Under the pieces are notes generated by a model. That model was not told where the DNA came from. It searched no databases and saw only the letters and a program-made list of their open reading frames with translations. Position numbers and translations under genes: made by a program. Of a stretch of DNA of 64,000 bases, positions 1 through 10,310 are shown piece after piece (position 1 is the stretch's first letter; every line of letters starts with the position of its first letter). Source of the DNA: Epiperipatus broadwayi (Eukaryota; Onychophora; Udeonychophora; Euonychophora; Peripatidae); assembly GCA_028023455.1 (NCBI GenBank), contig JAQFVV010013060.1, forward strand, positions 122,001 through 186,000, given 5' to 3'.

Positions 1-1310
1 AGAAGCTGTTTTTAAAAGTGGTTTTAGTACAGTAGATTATATCCAGGTACAAATATGAGTTGTCATTATGCTTTGGATTTATAGATTATGAAAAGGCATT
101 TGATTCTATAAACATTTCTTCAATGATTAAAGCATTGGATCATCAAGGTATAGATCAAGAATATTGTCATATTTTAAAGAATATTTATAAAAATGCAACT
201 GCAACAATTATATTATGTAATGATACTAGGAAATTCAACACTGAGAAGGGTGTAAGATAGGGTGACTCCATATCTCCAAAACATTTTACAGCAGTGCTGC
301 AAGAAGTATTTTATGCATTAAAATGGGAAGCTAAAGGAGTTAAAGTAAATGGAGATTATTTAAGTCATTTAGATTTTGCAGATGATATACTGTAGTTGTT
401 TTTGCAAATAATGCTTAAGAGTTGTAGGAAATGTTACAAGAGTTGTCAGATGAAAGTAGGAAAGTAGGGCTAAAGATAAATGTTAAAAAGACTAAAGTAA
501 TGTTTAATGGATTTTTTCAAAATATGAAATACTTATATAAGGCTAAAACCTCAGTACATGCGCTTTATTATCTTTATAAAGCTGAATCTTGTGTTAAGAT
601 TTGGAGAGGTCTCTCTTGCTAAAATTAAGCATTCAAGGCACATGTACTGAGGTTTTAGCCTTATATATGTATAATGTGTTGACATCGTGCTTAATAAGAA
701 TTAATATTTACAAAATATAAAAATAAAGATTATTATGATGAGTTAGAAGAAGTTAACAGTTACAAATATTTTGGTCAGCCTATTAGTACAGATGGAAACA
801 TAATGGATGAAATTAATCATAGAATTAAACTTGGTTGGAGTGCTTTTGGTAGAAATAATTTTATACTAAAAGGAAATATGCCTATGTGTTTGAAAAGGAT
901 TCTTACTTATAGATCTGAGACTTGAATCCTTAATAGAAGAGCAATATAGAGACTTCAGACTACTCAAAGAAGTATGGAGAGATGCATGTTGGGAGTAACA
1001 AGAAGAGATCAAAAATGTAATATATGGATAAGAGAACAATAAGGTGTTACTGATCTTATTGAAAAAAATTAAGACAAATGGAGTTGGGCTGGACATATTG
1101 TTAAATGATAATAGATGGACAATTGAAATCTTAAACTGGATTCCAAGAGATTGTAAAAGACCCAGAAAGAGACCACATGTGAGATAGATGAATGAAATAA
1201 GAAAGTGTTCAGGGGTGATGTGGACAAGAAATGCTAGAGATTTGAAATGGATTAAACTTGGAGACCCTTCATCATGCAATGGATTGATAATGGTTGATGA
1301 TGATGATAAT
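1..1310 (+). mobile_element. RTE-like LINE, 3' part, degenerate, cut by window edge
   Basis: Remnant of a non-LTR retrotransposon covering the reverse transcriptase domain to the 3' end. Around 60-260 the frame reads a block with FIDYEKAFDSI, near 262 GDSISP preceded by an in-frame stop, and near 370-390 the catalytic block LDFADDI followed by a frameshift. The order and wording match the full-length minus-strand copy at 59663-62925, so this is the same family. The 3' end is a short GAT/TGA repeat at about 1285-1310, as is common in RTE-clade elements. Stops and frameshifts make it inactive. The 5' half lies outside the window. A 0.2 kb element is inserted near 531-715. RTE assignment is inferred from length and tail; the LINE identity is clear. 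Confidence 0.85.
531..715. mobile_element. Small TIR element (MITE-like) inserted in the LINE
   Basis: A 25-base perfect inverted repeat lies at 536-560 (TATAAGGCTAAAACCTCAGT...) and 641-665. The LINE copy at 59.7-62.9 kb lacks this segment, so it is an insertion. The LINE text resumes near 716 after a near-repeat of the flank (CAAAATATGAAA at about 518 and CAAAATATAAAA near 700), which may be the target duplication. No coding capacity. The segment from 666 to about 700 lies outside the inverted repeat, so exact ends are uncertain. Confidence 0.6.
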
Positions 1311-1485
1311 GCTAAATCTAGTATATATTATATATTGCCTACTACTGTCTTAGCAATTTGGGATTTTTTTTTTGATAGGATAAAGATTGTTAATGTTTAA
1401 AATATACTTGAAGTTTAGTGCTGCAGAGATTAATATATATATATATTTAACGGTTTACAAACAATTACAAACAATCTTTAAATCT

Positions 1486-1530
1486 GCAGAAGTACTTTCG
1501 GGTACTTTCTAACCTGCCTCAACTGCCATT
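1486..1530 (-). ncRNA. Hammerhead-ribozyme-like fold, palindrome 1 left arm
   Basis: Read on the minus strand: stem I GCAG (1526-1523), junction TTGAGGCA (1522-1515), stem II GGT (1514-1512) with ACC (1503-1501), one extra C, GAAA (1499-1496), a minimal stem III AGTACT (1496-1491), one T, and stem I partner CTGC (1489-1486). A distal helix TTTAA/TTAAA extends stem I after an unequal internal loop. Order and geometry match a type I hammerhead. The junction has UGA but lacks the canonical C3 and is one base longer than CUGANGA, so activity is doubtful. It lies about 40 bases after the endonuclease stop. The right-arm copy (2812-2851) has lost the G of GAAA. Confidence 0.5.
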
Positions 1531-1563
1531 AAATTCAAAAACTAAAAGCGGAAGCAAACGTCA

Positions 1564-2073
1564 TCAATTCAAATTCCACGAATCTCGTATTTTAATATTA
1601 GAAGCTTGTCGATTTATTAAATGCGTTATATTTCTGTTTATAAAAATTGCCTCTTTAATTTTTCTTTTACTATGGTTTCTCTCTTCATGAAGAATTTTCA
1701 CATTTTCAAAATTAAATTTAAATTTATATTTACATGTTTTTTCGTGATCAAAGAAAACTGAAGAAGATATTAAATCACCATTATTTTTATTTTTTACACA
1801 CTTATATAACAATTCACGTTCCTTCAATCTTTTCTCAATGCTGCACCTAGATTCACCTATATATGATGGCATACAATCACAAAAAATTTGATATATGACA
1901 TTACTTTTTTGCTTGACAGGTATGACATCCTTAGAATTATTAACTAATTTATTAATATTGTTTGGAACGTAGAATGAAACATTAAATACATTCTTATATA
2001 AATCCTTAAAAAATTTTACTTGTGGATTTGAAATAAATGGAATAGATATCCATTTTTTATTATTAATCTTCAT
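1564..2073 (-). CDS. GIY-YIG endonuclease domain of a Penelope-like element (left arm)
   Basis: A 169-residue frame without reverse transcriptase. It reads a basic N-terminal stretch (KKWISIPFISNPQVKF), then the GIY-YIG signature as IYQIFC followed by YIGES near residues 61-75, the arginine-bearing helix RLKER, a histidine/cysteine pair (FDHEKTC) and the late motif KRKIKEAIFI with the expected catalytic glutamate, ending NRQASNIK and a tryptophan near the C-terminus. In Penelope-like elements this domain normally follows the reverse transcriptase in one protein and cleaves target DNA. Here only the C-terminal third or so remains, and the ATG is simply the first in frame. It may be a relic and not an expressed protein. 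Confidence 0.7.
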   Translation of the reverse strand: MKINNKKWISIPFISNPQVKFFKDLYKNVFNVSFYVPNNINKLVNNSKDVIPVKQKSNVIYQIFCDCMPSYIGESRCSIEKRLKERELLYKCVKNKNNGDLISSSVFFDHEKTCKYKFKFNFENVKILHEERNHSKRKIKEAIFINRNITHLINRQASNIKIRDSWNLN

Positions 2074-2161
2074 TTCTTTTAAATTATAATAATTTTTTTA
2101 AAATTGACATGAAGTATTGTTTATTTGTTCCATTTTATGATGTCGTTACCAAAGTGATAAA

Positions 2162-2775
2162 TTGAAAAATATTGAGATATTTGCCAAGGAATTACTTGAT
2201 GTTGGTTATAAAATGGAACAAATAAACAATACTTTATGTCAATTTAAAAAAAATTATTATAATTTAAAAGAAATGAAGATTAATAATAAAAAATGGATAT
2301 CTATTCCATTTATTTCAAATCCACAAGTAAAATTTTTTAAGGATTTATATAAGAATGTATTTAATGTTTCATTCTACTTTCCAAACAATATTAATAAATT
2401 AGTTAATAATTCTAAGGATGTCATACCTGTCAAGCAAAAAAGTAATGTCATATATCAAATTTTTTGTGATTGTATGCTATCATATATAGGTGAATCTAGG
2501 TGCAGCATTGAGAAAAGATTGAAGGAACATGAATTGTTATATAAGCGTGTAAAAAATAAAAATAATGGTGATTTAATATCTTCTTCAGTTTTCTTTGATC
2601 ACGAAAAAACATGTAAATATAAATTTAAATTTAATTTTGAAAATTCTTCATGAAGAGAGAAACCATAGTAAAAGAAAAATTAAAGAGGCAATTTTTATAA
2701 ACAGAAATAAAACGGATTTAATAAATCGACAAGCTTCTAACATTAAAATACGAGATTCGTGGAATTTGAATTGAT
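2162..2775 (+). pseudogene. GIY-YIG endonuclease fragment (right arm), frameshifted
   Basis: Mirror copy of the frame at 1564-2073. The same motifs are seen (IYQIFC, YIGES, RLKEH, FDHEKTC). The open frame breaks at about 2643 after NFENSS. The remaining motif KRKIKEA continues in another frame to about 2775. A longer N-terminal extension than in the left arm (from 2162) includes the spacer side, so the ATG at 2162 or earlier is not supported by conservation. Confidence 0.65.
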
Positions 2776-2891
2776 GACGTTTGCTTCCGCTTTTAGTTTT
2801 TGAATTTAATGGCAGTTGAGGCAGGTTAGAAAGTAACCAAAGTACTTCTGCGGATTTTAAGATTGTTTGTAATTGTTTGTAAACCGTTAAA

Positions 2892-3379
2892 AATATTATT
2901 TCAATTATAATTACAATATTGTTTTTAATTAACGGATATTTTATTTATTTTATATATATATTGAAGAGGCTTTTAAGAGCCTCATAATGTAGTGTAGCAT
3001 ATCTGTCTATCATTGCTTCAATCTGTGTTCAAACCAATGCAGAATAAAATAGAAAATTTGGTCAGATTCCAATCTGGTTTAATTTTTTTTTTTTTCTGAT
3101 ATTCAATACATAGCCTATTCAAATAATTATTTAATATTGGTCATTAAATTAGTGTCTTTTTGTTTTTAGAAAAAGATAAATCAAGTATAAAAAATTGCTA
3201 TGCTCTCAAACCCCCCCTCCCCCAACCAACAATAAACAAGACTGGTGAAATTTGCCTTTAATTATTCATTTGTGGAGATTATCGGAGAGATATTTGGCTG
3301 TAATGGGACTTTTATATATTTTTTACCAAAATTATCTTAATATTTAAATACAAGTATATTGTCTGTACTGAACTTAATG
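2892..3379. other. AT-rich spacer
   Basis: No gene seen. It contains a poly-T run near 3083 and a C-rich run (CCCCCCCTCCCCC) near 3211-3224. Confidence 0.6.
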
Positions 3380-3780
3380 TAATTAGAAGGGATTTGAACT
3401 CAGATTTTCAAGCTCCCTACAATCCATTCCATCTTATACAACTGATCACATAATGTGACAAAGATAAATGATCTCTAATGTACATATTTTTTGTTGAACT
3501 AGTTCTCAAAAGTTGGTCCAAATTATCATCTCCTATACATATATGTATAATCACACATATATGAAGACTTTCTACCTTAATATAAATTGAGCACTGATTA
3601 TATATGTGTGTGGGAGATGATGACCTGAACCAACTGATGACTGCTGATTCAGCACACAATAGGTATATTGGAAATCATTTATTTTTTTCACATGTATGTG
3701 TTCATGTGTATTGGTTGTATAGAATACAGTGGGTAGCTGTAGGGAGCTTGGAAATCTGAGTTCAAATCTCTTCTAATTAC
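3380..3780. mobile_element. Foldback element, family A
   Basis: A 0.4 kb near-palindrome: the left end (AATTAGAAGGGATTTGAACT...) reappears inverted at the right end (...TTCAAATCTCTTCTAATTA). Inner parts also pair (AAGATAAATGATCTC, CTGATTCAGCA type blocks). Related copies sit at 5145-5290 (half), 14705-16820 (split) and 42598-43486. No coding capacity. Mobilising enzyme unknown. Confidence 0.65.
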
Positions 3781-4830
3781 AAATCTATTTGAGTGATGTA
3801 AAGGATCGTTAAAGTTTATAATGTGATCTTAAAATTGCATTAAAAGGATGATAGTGATAAATTATTGCCAATGAGAATCAACTATTTTTCTTGATCGCAC
3901 TTATTATATCTGCATTCACAAAGAACACACACACGTATATATAAATTTAACTAGTCCAAATATTTTAAAAATTTAGCGTGTTTTGTGTTTAACCGTATTA
4001 ATTAAGCTTTATAAAAATGAATATAGATTGCAAAATTAATAAGTGAAGATAGCATTTAATTATTAAACATTTATGATTTCCTATCTTTAAATAATTTATC
4101 TTGATCTTTTTAGACATTTTTTTAAAAGTTTATATTTACAGTCAAAGTCATTATATAAACTAGCTGAAATCCATTCTTTGTCATTTTATTTTCATAATGC
4201 TAATTAACAAATCTCACAGTAGGTAATCTATTTAAATAATAATTAAAAAAATATCAAATAATTCCCAGTTCAATCGTGTGATGAATTATTTATGAATAAT
4301 CTGAATTTAGTTTATAATTTTTATTTATCAAAACATAATTATATATGCATTTATTAACTATAAAGAGAATCGCGTTTAATAAATGCATTTATTTAGTCTC
4401 TTTTATACTTTAAATTAAAGTAATTGAATCCCTATAAATAAATTGTATTTATGTTTATTCTAATTTATTATTCCGTTTAGGCTTGGAACAGATAATGAAA
4501 AGGTTTTATTTGAAAGTGATCCTGTGAGGCTTATATTTGGCTATTATATATATGTTATATTTTATTTTTATAATAAGCTAATTGAAGGTAGTTAAACATT
4601 TTTATTTATAATAGAAAATTAACTTCTTGGCAGATCAGGAGGCATTCGAGTAATCTAGTGACAAGTTAAACAACAGTTGCATTTAGTTAACTAAATCTTT
4701 TACTTTACTCAGTTAAGAATTGATTCAAAGACTATCTGCATTATCACTATGGTATCATTATTAATTTCCAAATTCATTTTTTCTACATTTAACTCTATCT
4801 TTAAAACAGTAGAAATTTTTCTTTATTCAA
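3781..4830. other. AT-rich spacer
   Basis: No gene, RNA or clear repeat structure seen, other than simple AT-rich tracts. Confidence 0.5.
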
Positions 4831-4834
4831 TAGT

Positions 4835-5085
4835 TCCAATTAGTTAGTGCAAGCTATAGTAATCATTGAATATAAGAAAGTTTGTGAATCAATATCCCAA
4901 TCTAATGCCTACTAATCTAATACCCCTAGATTAGCTTCTATCTTATGACTTTCACCAATGAGGAGTAAGTACTAGGTAGGAATTTTGAGACACAAAACTT
5001 CTCGCATCAATATATTACTATGGCTTGCAATAGGTAGCACTACTGTATGGAGAAAATAATTGTCAAGTGATGTTTTAATGGTTTA
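4835..5085. mobile_element. Foldback element, family B, short copy
   Basis: Inverted halves: GTGCAAGCTATAGTAATCAT near 4847 pairs with ATATTACTATGGCTTGCAAT near 5012, and the middle carries the family text about TATGACTTTCACCAATGAGGAG also seen at 38614-39062. Non-coding and diverged. Confidence 0.5.
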
Positions 5086-5144
5086 AATTCTATGTTATAT
5101 ATTTTTTTCTAAATACATTTCACTTATCATTTACAATGTCTGCA

Positions 5145-5290
5145 TATGATTAGAAAGGATCTGAACCCAGAGATTCAATCTCCCTTCACTCATCCACACT
5201 ATCTTATACAACCGACACACATGACCAAATAATATGAAAAAGATAAATGATCTCCAATAGAAATATTTGTGCTGAAGCAGCACTCATCAG
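5145..5290. repeat. Foldback family A, half copy
   Basis: Matches the left half of the 3380-3780 element: GATCTGAACCCAGAGATTCA, AAAGATAAATGATCTCCAAT, GCTGAAGCAGCACTCATCAG. The inverted partner half is missing. Confidence 0.5.
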
Positions 5291-5493
5291 TTAATTTTTC
5301 CTTTATCAAATCAGTCTTATTTGTCGTTTTTTCTTTCACATTAAAAAAAATTATACTTTTTTAAATCCTTATTAATTTTCTTCTTTCCAATAAATATTTA
5401 TTAACTATTTGTGTAACTTTAATATGACAATCTTCTAATTCAGTGTGCTTCTAATTAGCATTTCATTTGGCAGCACTATATTTTTTTCAATTT

Positions 5494-5650
5494 AGTTTGT
5501 TACTCGTATCTTCTATGATTTTTAATTTTATTTGCATTTTATCTTGTATCTTTTTATTCTCAGATTCTATTAACCGAATGTTTTTATCATTTGGACCTGC
5601 TTTTTCTTTCTTATCAAAATCTTTAATTTTTTGTATCTTCTCAACATGTC
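5494..5650 (-). CDS. Candidate exon, lysine-rich coiled-coil-like, unrecognised
   Basis: On the minus strand a possible splice acceptor (TATTTATAG) at about 5651 is followed by an open frame of about 52 codons to a stop at 5494. The product is rich in Lys, Glu and Ile (HVEKIQKIKDFDKKEKAG, then NKKIQDKMQIKLK) and could form a coiled coil. The frame is also open upstream of the acceptor to 5747. It lies downstream of the DNAAF6-like exon 6322-6382, but the phase does not match a direct splice from that exon, so it is not assigned to that gene. It may be chance or a relic. Confidence 0.25.
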
Positions 5651-6321
5651 TATAAATACATAATAAAATAACATATTTAATTATTTCTTGACCAAACCAA
5701 GAATATTTTTTATTATACCAAATCAATTTTAAAATGACATTTTGCATTAGATAGTGAATAACAATAATTTGATTTGCACTATTTATTTGAATTTACTGTA
5801 ATAAATAATGCTGATTATGTATGTAATATAAAGAGACTAAACTTGTGGTTATGTGCTCTTAAAGAATTTACACACACCTACCTGTAAGCCTCAGTTTAAT
5901 AAGCATAAGTGACCACTTATGCTTAGAGCTTATCATTATATAACACTCCCCCCAGCTCAAATCAGGACTTTAACCTAATATGTGTCTGAATTATAACTTG
6001 ACAAATAAATTATACAAAGTTAGTCATTCTATATCAGGAGAAAGAGAGAAACAGATTTTTTAACTACATGCAATTAAAAATAAATATTTAATTTTGAATT
6101 TACTGTAATAAATAGTCCATTTATTCATGAAAGTACCTGCACTCACCCATAAGCATCAGTTTAATTGAATCAATATTTAAAAAACTGCTGAGAGCAAAGA
6201 CCATAGTCATTAGTATCTTTTAAAATAATAAAATTGCCAGATCAATAACACACTAAATAAATGAATATCTTATTTGAAATTAAAGTCAATTTATTGAATG
6301 ACCAAGAAGCTTTATACTAAC
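5651..6321. other. Spacer, probably intronic
   Basis: No gene seen. A diverged direct repeat is present: GAATTTACTGTAATAAAT occurs near 5790 and 6098, each followed about 80 bases later by CACCTACCTGTAAGCCTCAG or CACCCATAAGCATCAG. Confidence 0.4.
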
Positions 6322-6382
6322 CATTTTCTTTTTTACTTTCTGTAGGTGGTCCAATATTACCAGGATTATAAGATTTCCATGG
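6322..6382 (-). CDS. DNAAF6: DNAAF6/PIH1D3-like coding exon 2
   Basis: A 61-base exon with acceptor TTTTCCAG ending at 6383 and donor GTTAGT starting at 6321. It encodes PWKSYNPGNIGPPTESKKEN plus one base (phase 1). The block PGNIGPP matches the conserved N-terminal motif of the cytosolic dynein arm assembly factor DNAAF6 (PIH1D3), which with HSP90 and other PIH proteins preassembles axonemal dyneins for motile cilia. It joins exon 1 at 9946-10029 in phase 0, across a 3.6 kb intron. The PIH domain exons are not seen and may lie before the window. Evidence is short but the splice signals, phases and motif agree. Confidence 0.6.
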
Positions 6383-7156
6383 CTGGAAAAAAAAATATAA
6401 GAATATTTTAATAATTATCATAGCACTAAAAATGATAAATACAATGGGAGTATTAGAAATAAATTAATTCTAGATGCAACTCTTTAGATAATAAAAAATA
6501 GCATCCCTTTTCGATATATATATATATATATAGTTTTAATAATAGGACAAGCAAGCAATCAAATGTGTAGGGTGTTAATTGACAGGTGGAGGTAGAATAA
6601 AATTCTGCTATATTCTGTTAATGTAAATTTATTTCACATAATCAAATCTAGAATTTTACTTTATTATTGGATTTTCAAGATTCACCTATTTATGTTTGCT
6701 GATAAAGAAAGGTAACTGCACCAAAGTGCCGAAAAAGCTCTATGCATTTCTGTTTGTCTTAATATATAAAATGTTAAGTAGATAGTTTAAATAGAAAATG
6801 CTTTTATAGCAGACACACTTGCTACTAATTATCTGATAATATGATAATAAGAAAATGGCAGCCACTTTCAAATTTAGTTCTCTTTATATATTAAGAAGAT
6901 TGTCTTAGATAATTATAACATTTATTATTTAAATGATCTGTTTAAAATTATATATATTTTTCTTAGTGATTTTTTTCATTATATATATAAATTACAGCAA
7001 GGATTAAATATGTAATAATTACTGATAGATAAAACTAATAAAATGAAAAAAAAAACAAGCAAAAGGGAATATTTGCTCATTCCTCTTTACACTTCTTTAA
7101 TTATTAAAAATGTGATTCATTGTTAATTCCCCAAAGTGTTGTAAGACATGTAATTA
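6383..7156. other. Intron, AT-rich, no other feature
   Basis: Intron 1 (minus-strand gene) begins here on its 3' side. A (TA)n tract lies near 6516-6531. Nothing else is recognised. Confidence 0.5.
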
Positions 7157-8331
7157 TGTTATATCTGCCAGTCTGGCTGTGCAAATGTTATATCCGCAAG
7201 TATGACTGTGCAGTCAGCAAATAACTATATACAATAAGACTCACTAGATTTTACATAATCTGAATAGCGAATAGTCTGCAAGATTCTATCTCTACAGTTC
7301 GCTAATGTTCAATTCCCATGCTATTCTCTTGCAACGGATGCTCTGCAATGAATGTTCTCCAATGAATGGTCTGCAACAAATGCTCTGAATACACTCTGTA
7401 TTCTCTGCAACAGATACTCTCCAACGAATGGTCTGCAACGAATGCTTTGCAATGGATGCTCTGCAACAAATGCTCTCCAATGAATGGTCTGCAATGAATG
7501 CTCTGCAACAGATGCTCTGCAAATGGATGCTCTCCAACGAATGGTCTGCAATGAATGCTCTCAAAATCTCCACTGCAGTCTCCCCATCTCTGTGGGCTCT
7601 TTCAGCTACACCCATGGACTACATTTCCACTAGGTGCTGGTCATTAACTGCAAGCACTGATGCGAGATATCCCTACTGTAGTTGTACTCAAATCACTGCC
7701 TATTCAAATACTGCCTTGATATAGTTGTTACACAGTCTTCTTATCGCTTTCTGATAACTGCAACAATTAATACACTGTCCAATAAGGTATCGTCTCTTAT
7801 CTAGAAATATTTGCAATCAGCAAATATCTCTTGGAATTATCAATCGCCATTACGTCAATGCCTTAATTAAATTCCACAGTTATCAGCGCGCAATCTAAAA
7901 ACAACCTCTCGAATACATTCTAGTTTTTCTGGAGTGCACAAACATGTCTGCCATTTTTACAAAATACTACACCTCCCCCCACTCCAGAAAAACCCTTGTT
8001 GTGATTCCTTGGTGTTTTGTTGTTTTTCTATTCCTACTTTCCTGTTATTTCACTCAGAAATATTCGATTCAAATTTGCTGCAGAACTTCTTCACCAGTTA
8101 CATTCAATGGTGACTGTGCAAGCGTGGTGGGCCTCAGCTTCTGATGTTAACTGCGCAAGCATTTTATTTCCAAACTTTCACTTCCGTTGTTAACGTTATA
8201 CTAATTGGGATTTCCATTTTCACCAGGTTTCCCCGTTTATAGCTAAACTTGTTGTTCAAAATTTATTCGCTACTCACAGGTTCCAAATGCGACTGCACCA
8301 ATGTTATATCCGCCAGTCTGACTGTGCCAAG
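7157..8331 (-). mobile_element. Internally deleted LTR retroelement with minisatellite in its LTR
   Basis: An LTR at 7157-7971 (TGTTATATC...ACTACA) matches the solo LTR at 44939-45686 over most of its length. On the minus strand a purine-rich tract (CTGGAGTGGGGGGAGG, about 7987-7972) lies just before it, as a polypurine tract would, so the element is on the minus strand. Only about 330 bases of internal sequence remain, then a second LTR edge, TGTTATATCCGCCAGTCTGA, starts at 8302 and fades after about 30 bases. No gag or pol. The LTR identity is inferred from the TG...CA ends and the clean 5-base duplication of the sister copy. Confidence 0.55.
7325..7565. repeat. Minisatellite inside the LTR
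   Basis: Degenerate tandem units of about 14-18 bases built from GAATGCTCTGCAA, ATGCTCTCCAACG and ATGGTCTGCAAC. Because units are close to multiples of three in places, several long frames appear on both strands; these are repeat translation, not genes. The same minisatellite type occurs at 45040-45280. Confidence 0.75.
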
Positions 8332-8658
8332 GTTATCATTATTACATATACACATGCATATATATATAATTTCAGACAAAATAAAATATAAAACAAAATA
8401 CTGGAATTAATTCTACCATTTTCAAAATATCAATCAATAAATAAATTAACAAAAACTTTATCTAGTTTATGGCCTGACTGCATCCTAAGCAGTCAGTATC
8501 ATCAAAGTTACATAACATTAATGTTGCCATGTGAATGTCAATCTTTCATATATTATGTATATTTGTACAGTTATATTATTTATTAATAAATTATATTTCA
8601 TATTTATAAAATCTCTCCCCCCCCCCTGCTATCACACAAATTTATATATATAATAATT
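8332..8658. other. Intronic spacer
   Basis: No gene seen. It includes a C-rich run near 8617-8627 and AT-rich simple sequence. Confidence 0.5.
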
Positions 8659-9118
8659 GGCTGCAGAAAAGAGCTTGCTGTTAACTGAAAGGAGACCCTT
8701 TGATCCCTCTTGGAGGTCTTAAAGGAACCAAGCAGGGTGAATTCCTAATGTCCACCCCATAGTTCTTGTTGTTGCAGCTGTTATTACTATGGGATTATTT
8801 ATATAGTATATGAACATGGATGAGCTGCTCACCAACAAGCATTAGCCGGTGTGGTGAGTTTATTGGCTCTTTACCTCTGAGTTTAAGATTAAGAAATACC
8901 GTGGTATTTCTTCTCAGTTGTCTGATAAGGCAGAATGAATGTGTGTGTGTGAATGAATTTTTTTGCTAATAGATTTTAAAAGACCCAGAAAGAGATCACA
9001 TATGAGATGGATGGATGAAATAAGAAAGGGTGCAGGATGATGTGGAGAAGAGAGGCTAAAGATTGGAGAAGATGGACTGAACTTATACAGACTTTCATTC
9101 TTCAATAGATTGATAATG
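8659..9118 (+). mobile_element. Internally deleted RTE-like LINE (5' end joined to 3' end)
   Basis: Bases 8659-8950 match the 5' leader of the full-length LINE (62925 down to about 62640): GCAGAAAAGAGCTTGCTGTT, CCTCTTGGAGGTCTTAAAGG, TCTCAGTTGTCTGATAAGGC. From about 8970 the text jumps to the 3' end (AAAAGACCCAGAAAGAGATC to GATTGATAATGG). About 2.8 kb of endonuclease and reverse transcriptase is missing. It retains both termini, so it could have been mobilised in trans, or it is a simple deletion product. Confidence 0.7.
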
Positions 9119-9374
9119 GTAAGCATTATATGAATTAATCAATTATTAACAATGTACATATATTACAGAAAGTCATTGAATACAAAATATTAATAACAAT
9201 TTTTTTAAAGTAATAAACTTTTATATATGATATTTCTATTATTAATTTACTGTACCATTATTGATGCTTGTTTTGTTATAACTCGGGGATTTTCCATTAA
9301 GAAAAACTGAACAAGTGGGCTAAGGTGAATGAAAAAATCTCACAATAATTGAGTAACAATAGACAAATGAGGAG

Positions 9375-9905
9375 TTTAAACTATTTTTTAATACACACAG
9401 GCAAAACTCTTCATATATTAGTGCCACTCAGTGCAAAACAGAATAATTAGTGGGAAAAAAAGGAAAGTTTTTTCATAAAATCATTATGAGTTGCCTACTC
9501 ATCCAATATCCCCAGACTAGTTTTTAGCTTGTGACTTTCGTCAACAAAGTGTGTTGGATCTGAGAACACTGCACCTAAATCTTAGGATCTTATGTAACCC
9601 TCCAGCAGCCATTTTTTATGTTTTAGCTAATTATAAAGCTTTGAATCCAAAATAAAAACACAATAATATTTTCAAGCTAAGCACATTAGCTTGTATAGGC
9701 ATATAGATCTGAACTCAGTTCAGCATCCATACTTTTTGGTGTCTTGTGCTATTTAATAACCACAGTTACCATATCCTATTGAGCATCCATTGATTATTCT
9801 GGCTTGCACTGTGTGGCACTACGATATGGAAAGTTTTACCTTTGTGCAAAGAGCTTGTGTAAGCATAAAGAATGGTGATCATGTGACGTTTGATGTTTTA
9901 TTATT
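9375..9905. mobile_element. Foldback element, family B, diverged copy
   Basis: Left part reads GGCAAAACTCTTCATATATTAGTGCCACTCAGTGC, the middle CCCAGACTAGTTTTTAGCTT and GTGTTGGATCTGAGA, and the right part returns inverted text ATCCATTGATTATTCTGGCTTG ... GTGGCACTA. Same family as 38614-39062. Non-coding. Confidence 0.55.
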
Positions 9906-9945
9906 TAATACATATACTTTAGAATATAATTAGAAAATATTATAC

Positions 9946-10029
9946 CGACTTATCTACTACATCATCTTCATCACTTTCTTCTGATTTTGGCGTCAAGAGT
10001 TCTGCTACCTTTCTGATATCAAAATCCAT
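9946..10029 (-). CDS. DNAAF6: DNAAF6/PIH1D3-like first coding exon
   Basis: Starts with ATG at 10029 and runs 28 codons to a donor GTATAA at 9945. The peptide begins MDFDIRKVAELLTPKSEES and continues with an acidic stretch (DEDDVVDKS). The human DNAAF6 N-terminus similarly has a short leucine-containing helix followed by an acidic stretch before GPGNIGPP. The exon ends in phase 0 and exon 2 (6322-6382) begins in phase 0. Identity rests mainly on exon 2; this exon supports it by position, phase and composition. The 5' untranslated exons are not identified. Confidence 0.55.
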
Positions 10030-10206
10030 TTCACCTTTTAAAAAAATGTTAAATTTTAAAAATATTTTTAATTCTTAATATACTAACTCAATATGTATAC
10101 ATATATCAGAGAACTATCATAATATATTTTTATTACTTCTCATTAAAGTTTGTACATGTTACATAAATAAGCACATACATTATTTTGTAAAATAGAAGAT
10201 AGATGT

Positions 10207-10308
10207 CAAGCGTTGGCGGCCGAGTGGTCAGCACAGCTGCCTTACAAACAGTTGTCCCGGGTTCACTTCCCGGCCAATGCTTTAACACAGAAAAAATAAA
10301 AAAATAAA
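10207..10308 (+). mobile_element. Short tRNA-derived SINE, copy 1
   Basis: A tRNA-like head (10210-10280) with acceptor GCGTTGG/CCAATGC, D-arm GGCCGAGTGGTCAGC, a loop CTTACAA where the anticodon would read TAC, and a perfect T-arm CCGGG/CCCGG. It is followed by a short tail TTTAACACAG and an A-rich stretch. Imperfect target copies AGATAGATGT (10197-10206) and AGGTAGATAT (10309-10318) flank it. The anticodon stem has a C-A mismatch. The tail plus flanking duplication argue for a retroposon and not a functional tRNA gene. Internal A and B box promoter elements are recognisable. Confidence 0.7.
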
Positions 10309-10310
10309 AG

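Larger units (their letters stand above)
1447..2891. mobile_element. Penelope-derived head-to-head palindrome 1
   Basis: Two inverted copies of the same sequence, left arm 1447-2138 and right arm 2208-2891, are separated by a 69 bp spacer. Each arm carries the C-terminal GIY-YIG endonuclease part of a Penelope-like element plus the 3' untranslated tail. No reverse transcriptase is present in either arm. The arms differ at several positions and by small indels, so this unit is older than palindrome 2. The right arm has a frameshift near 2643. I see no convincing target duplication because both flanks are AT-rich. Confidence 0.8.

Noticed and set aside
5467-5655. Plus-strand hydrophobic frame
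   Set aside because: It is the complement of the lysine-rich minus-strand frame, and the minus strand has the better splice signal and composition.
7292-7615. Several overlapping frames with repeated His-Cys-Arg and Trp-Arg motifs
   Set aside because: They are translations of the minisatellite in three frames; the same happens at 44983-45288. Not a protein family.
10210-10281. Functional tRNA gene
   Set aside because: The cloverleaf has a mismatch in the anticodon stem, and both copies carry a shared tail, A tract and flanking duplications, which indicate a SINE.
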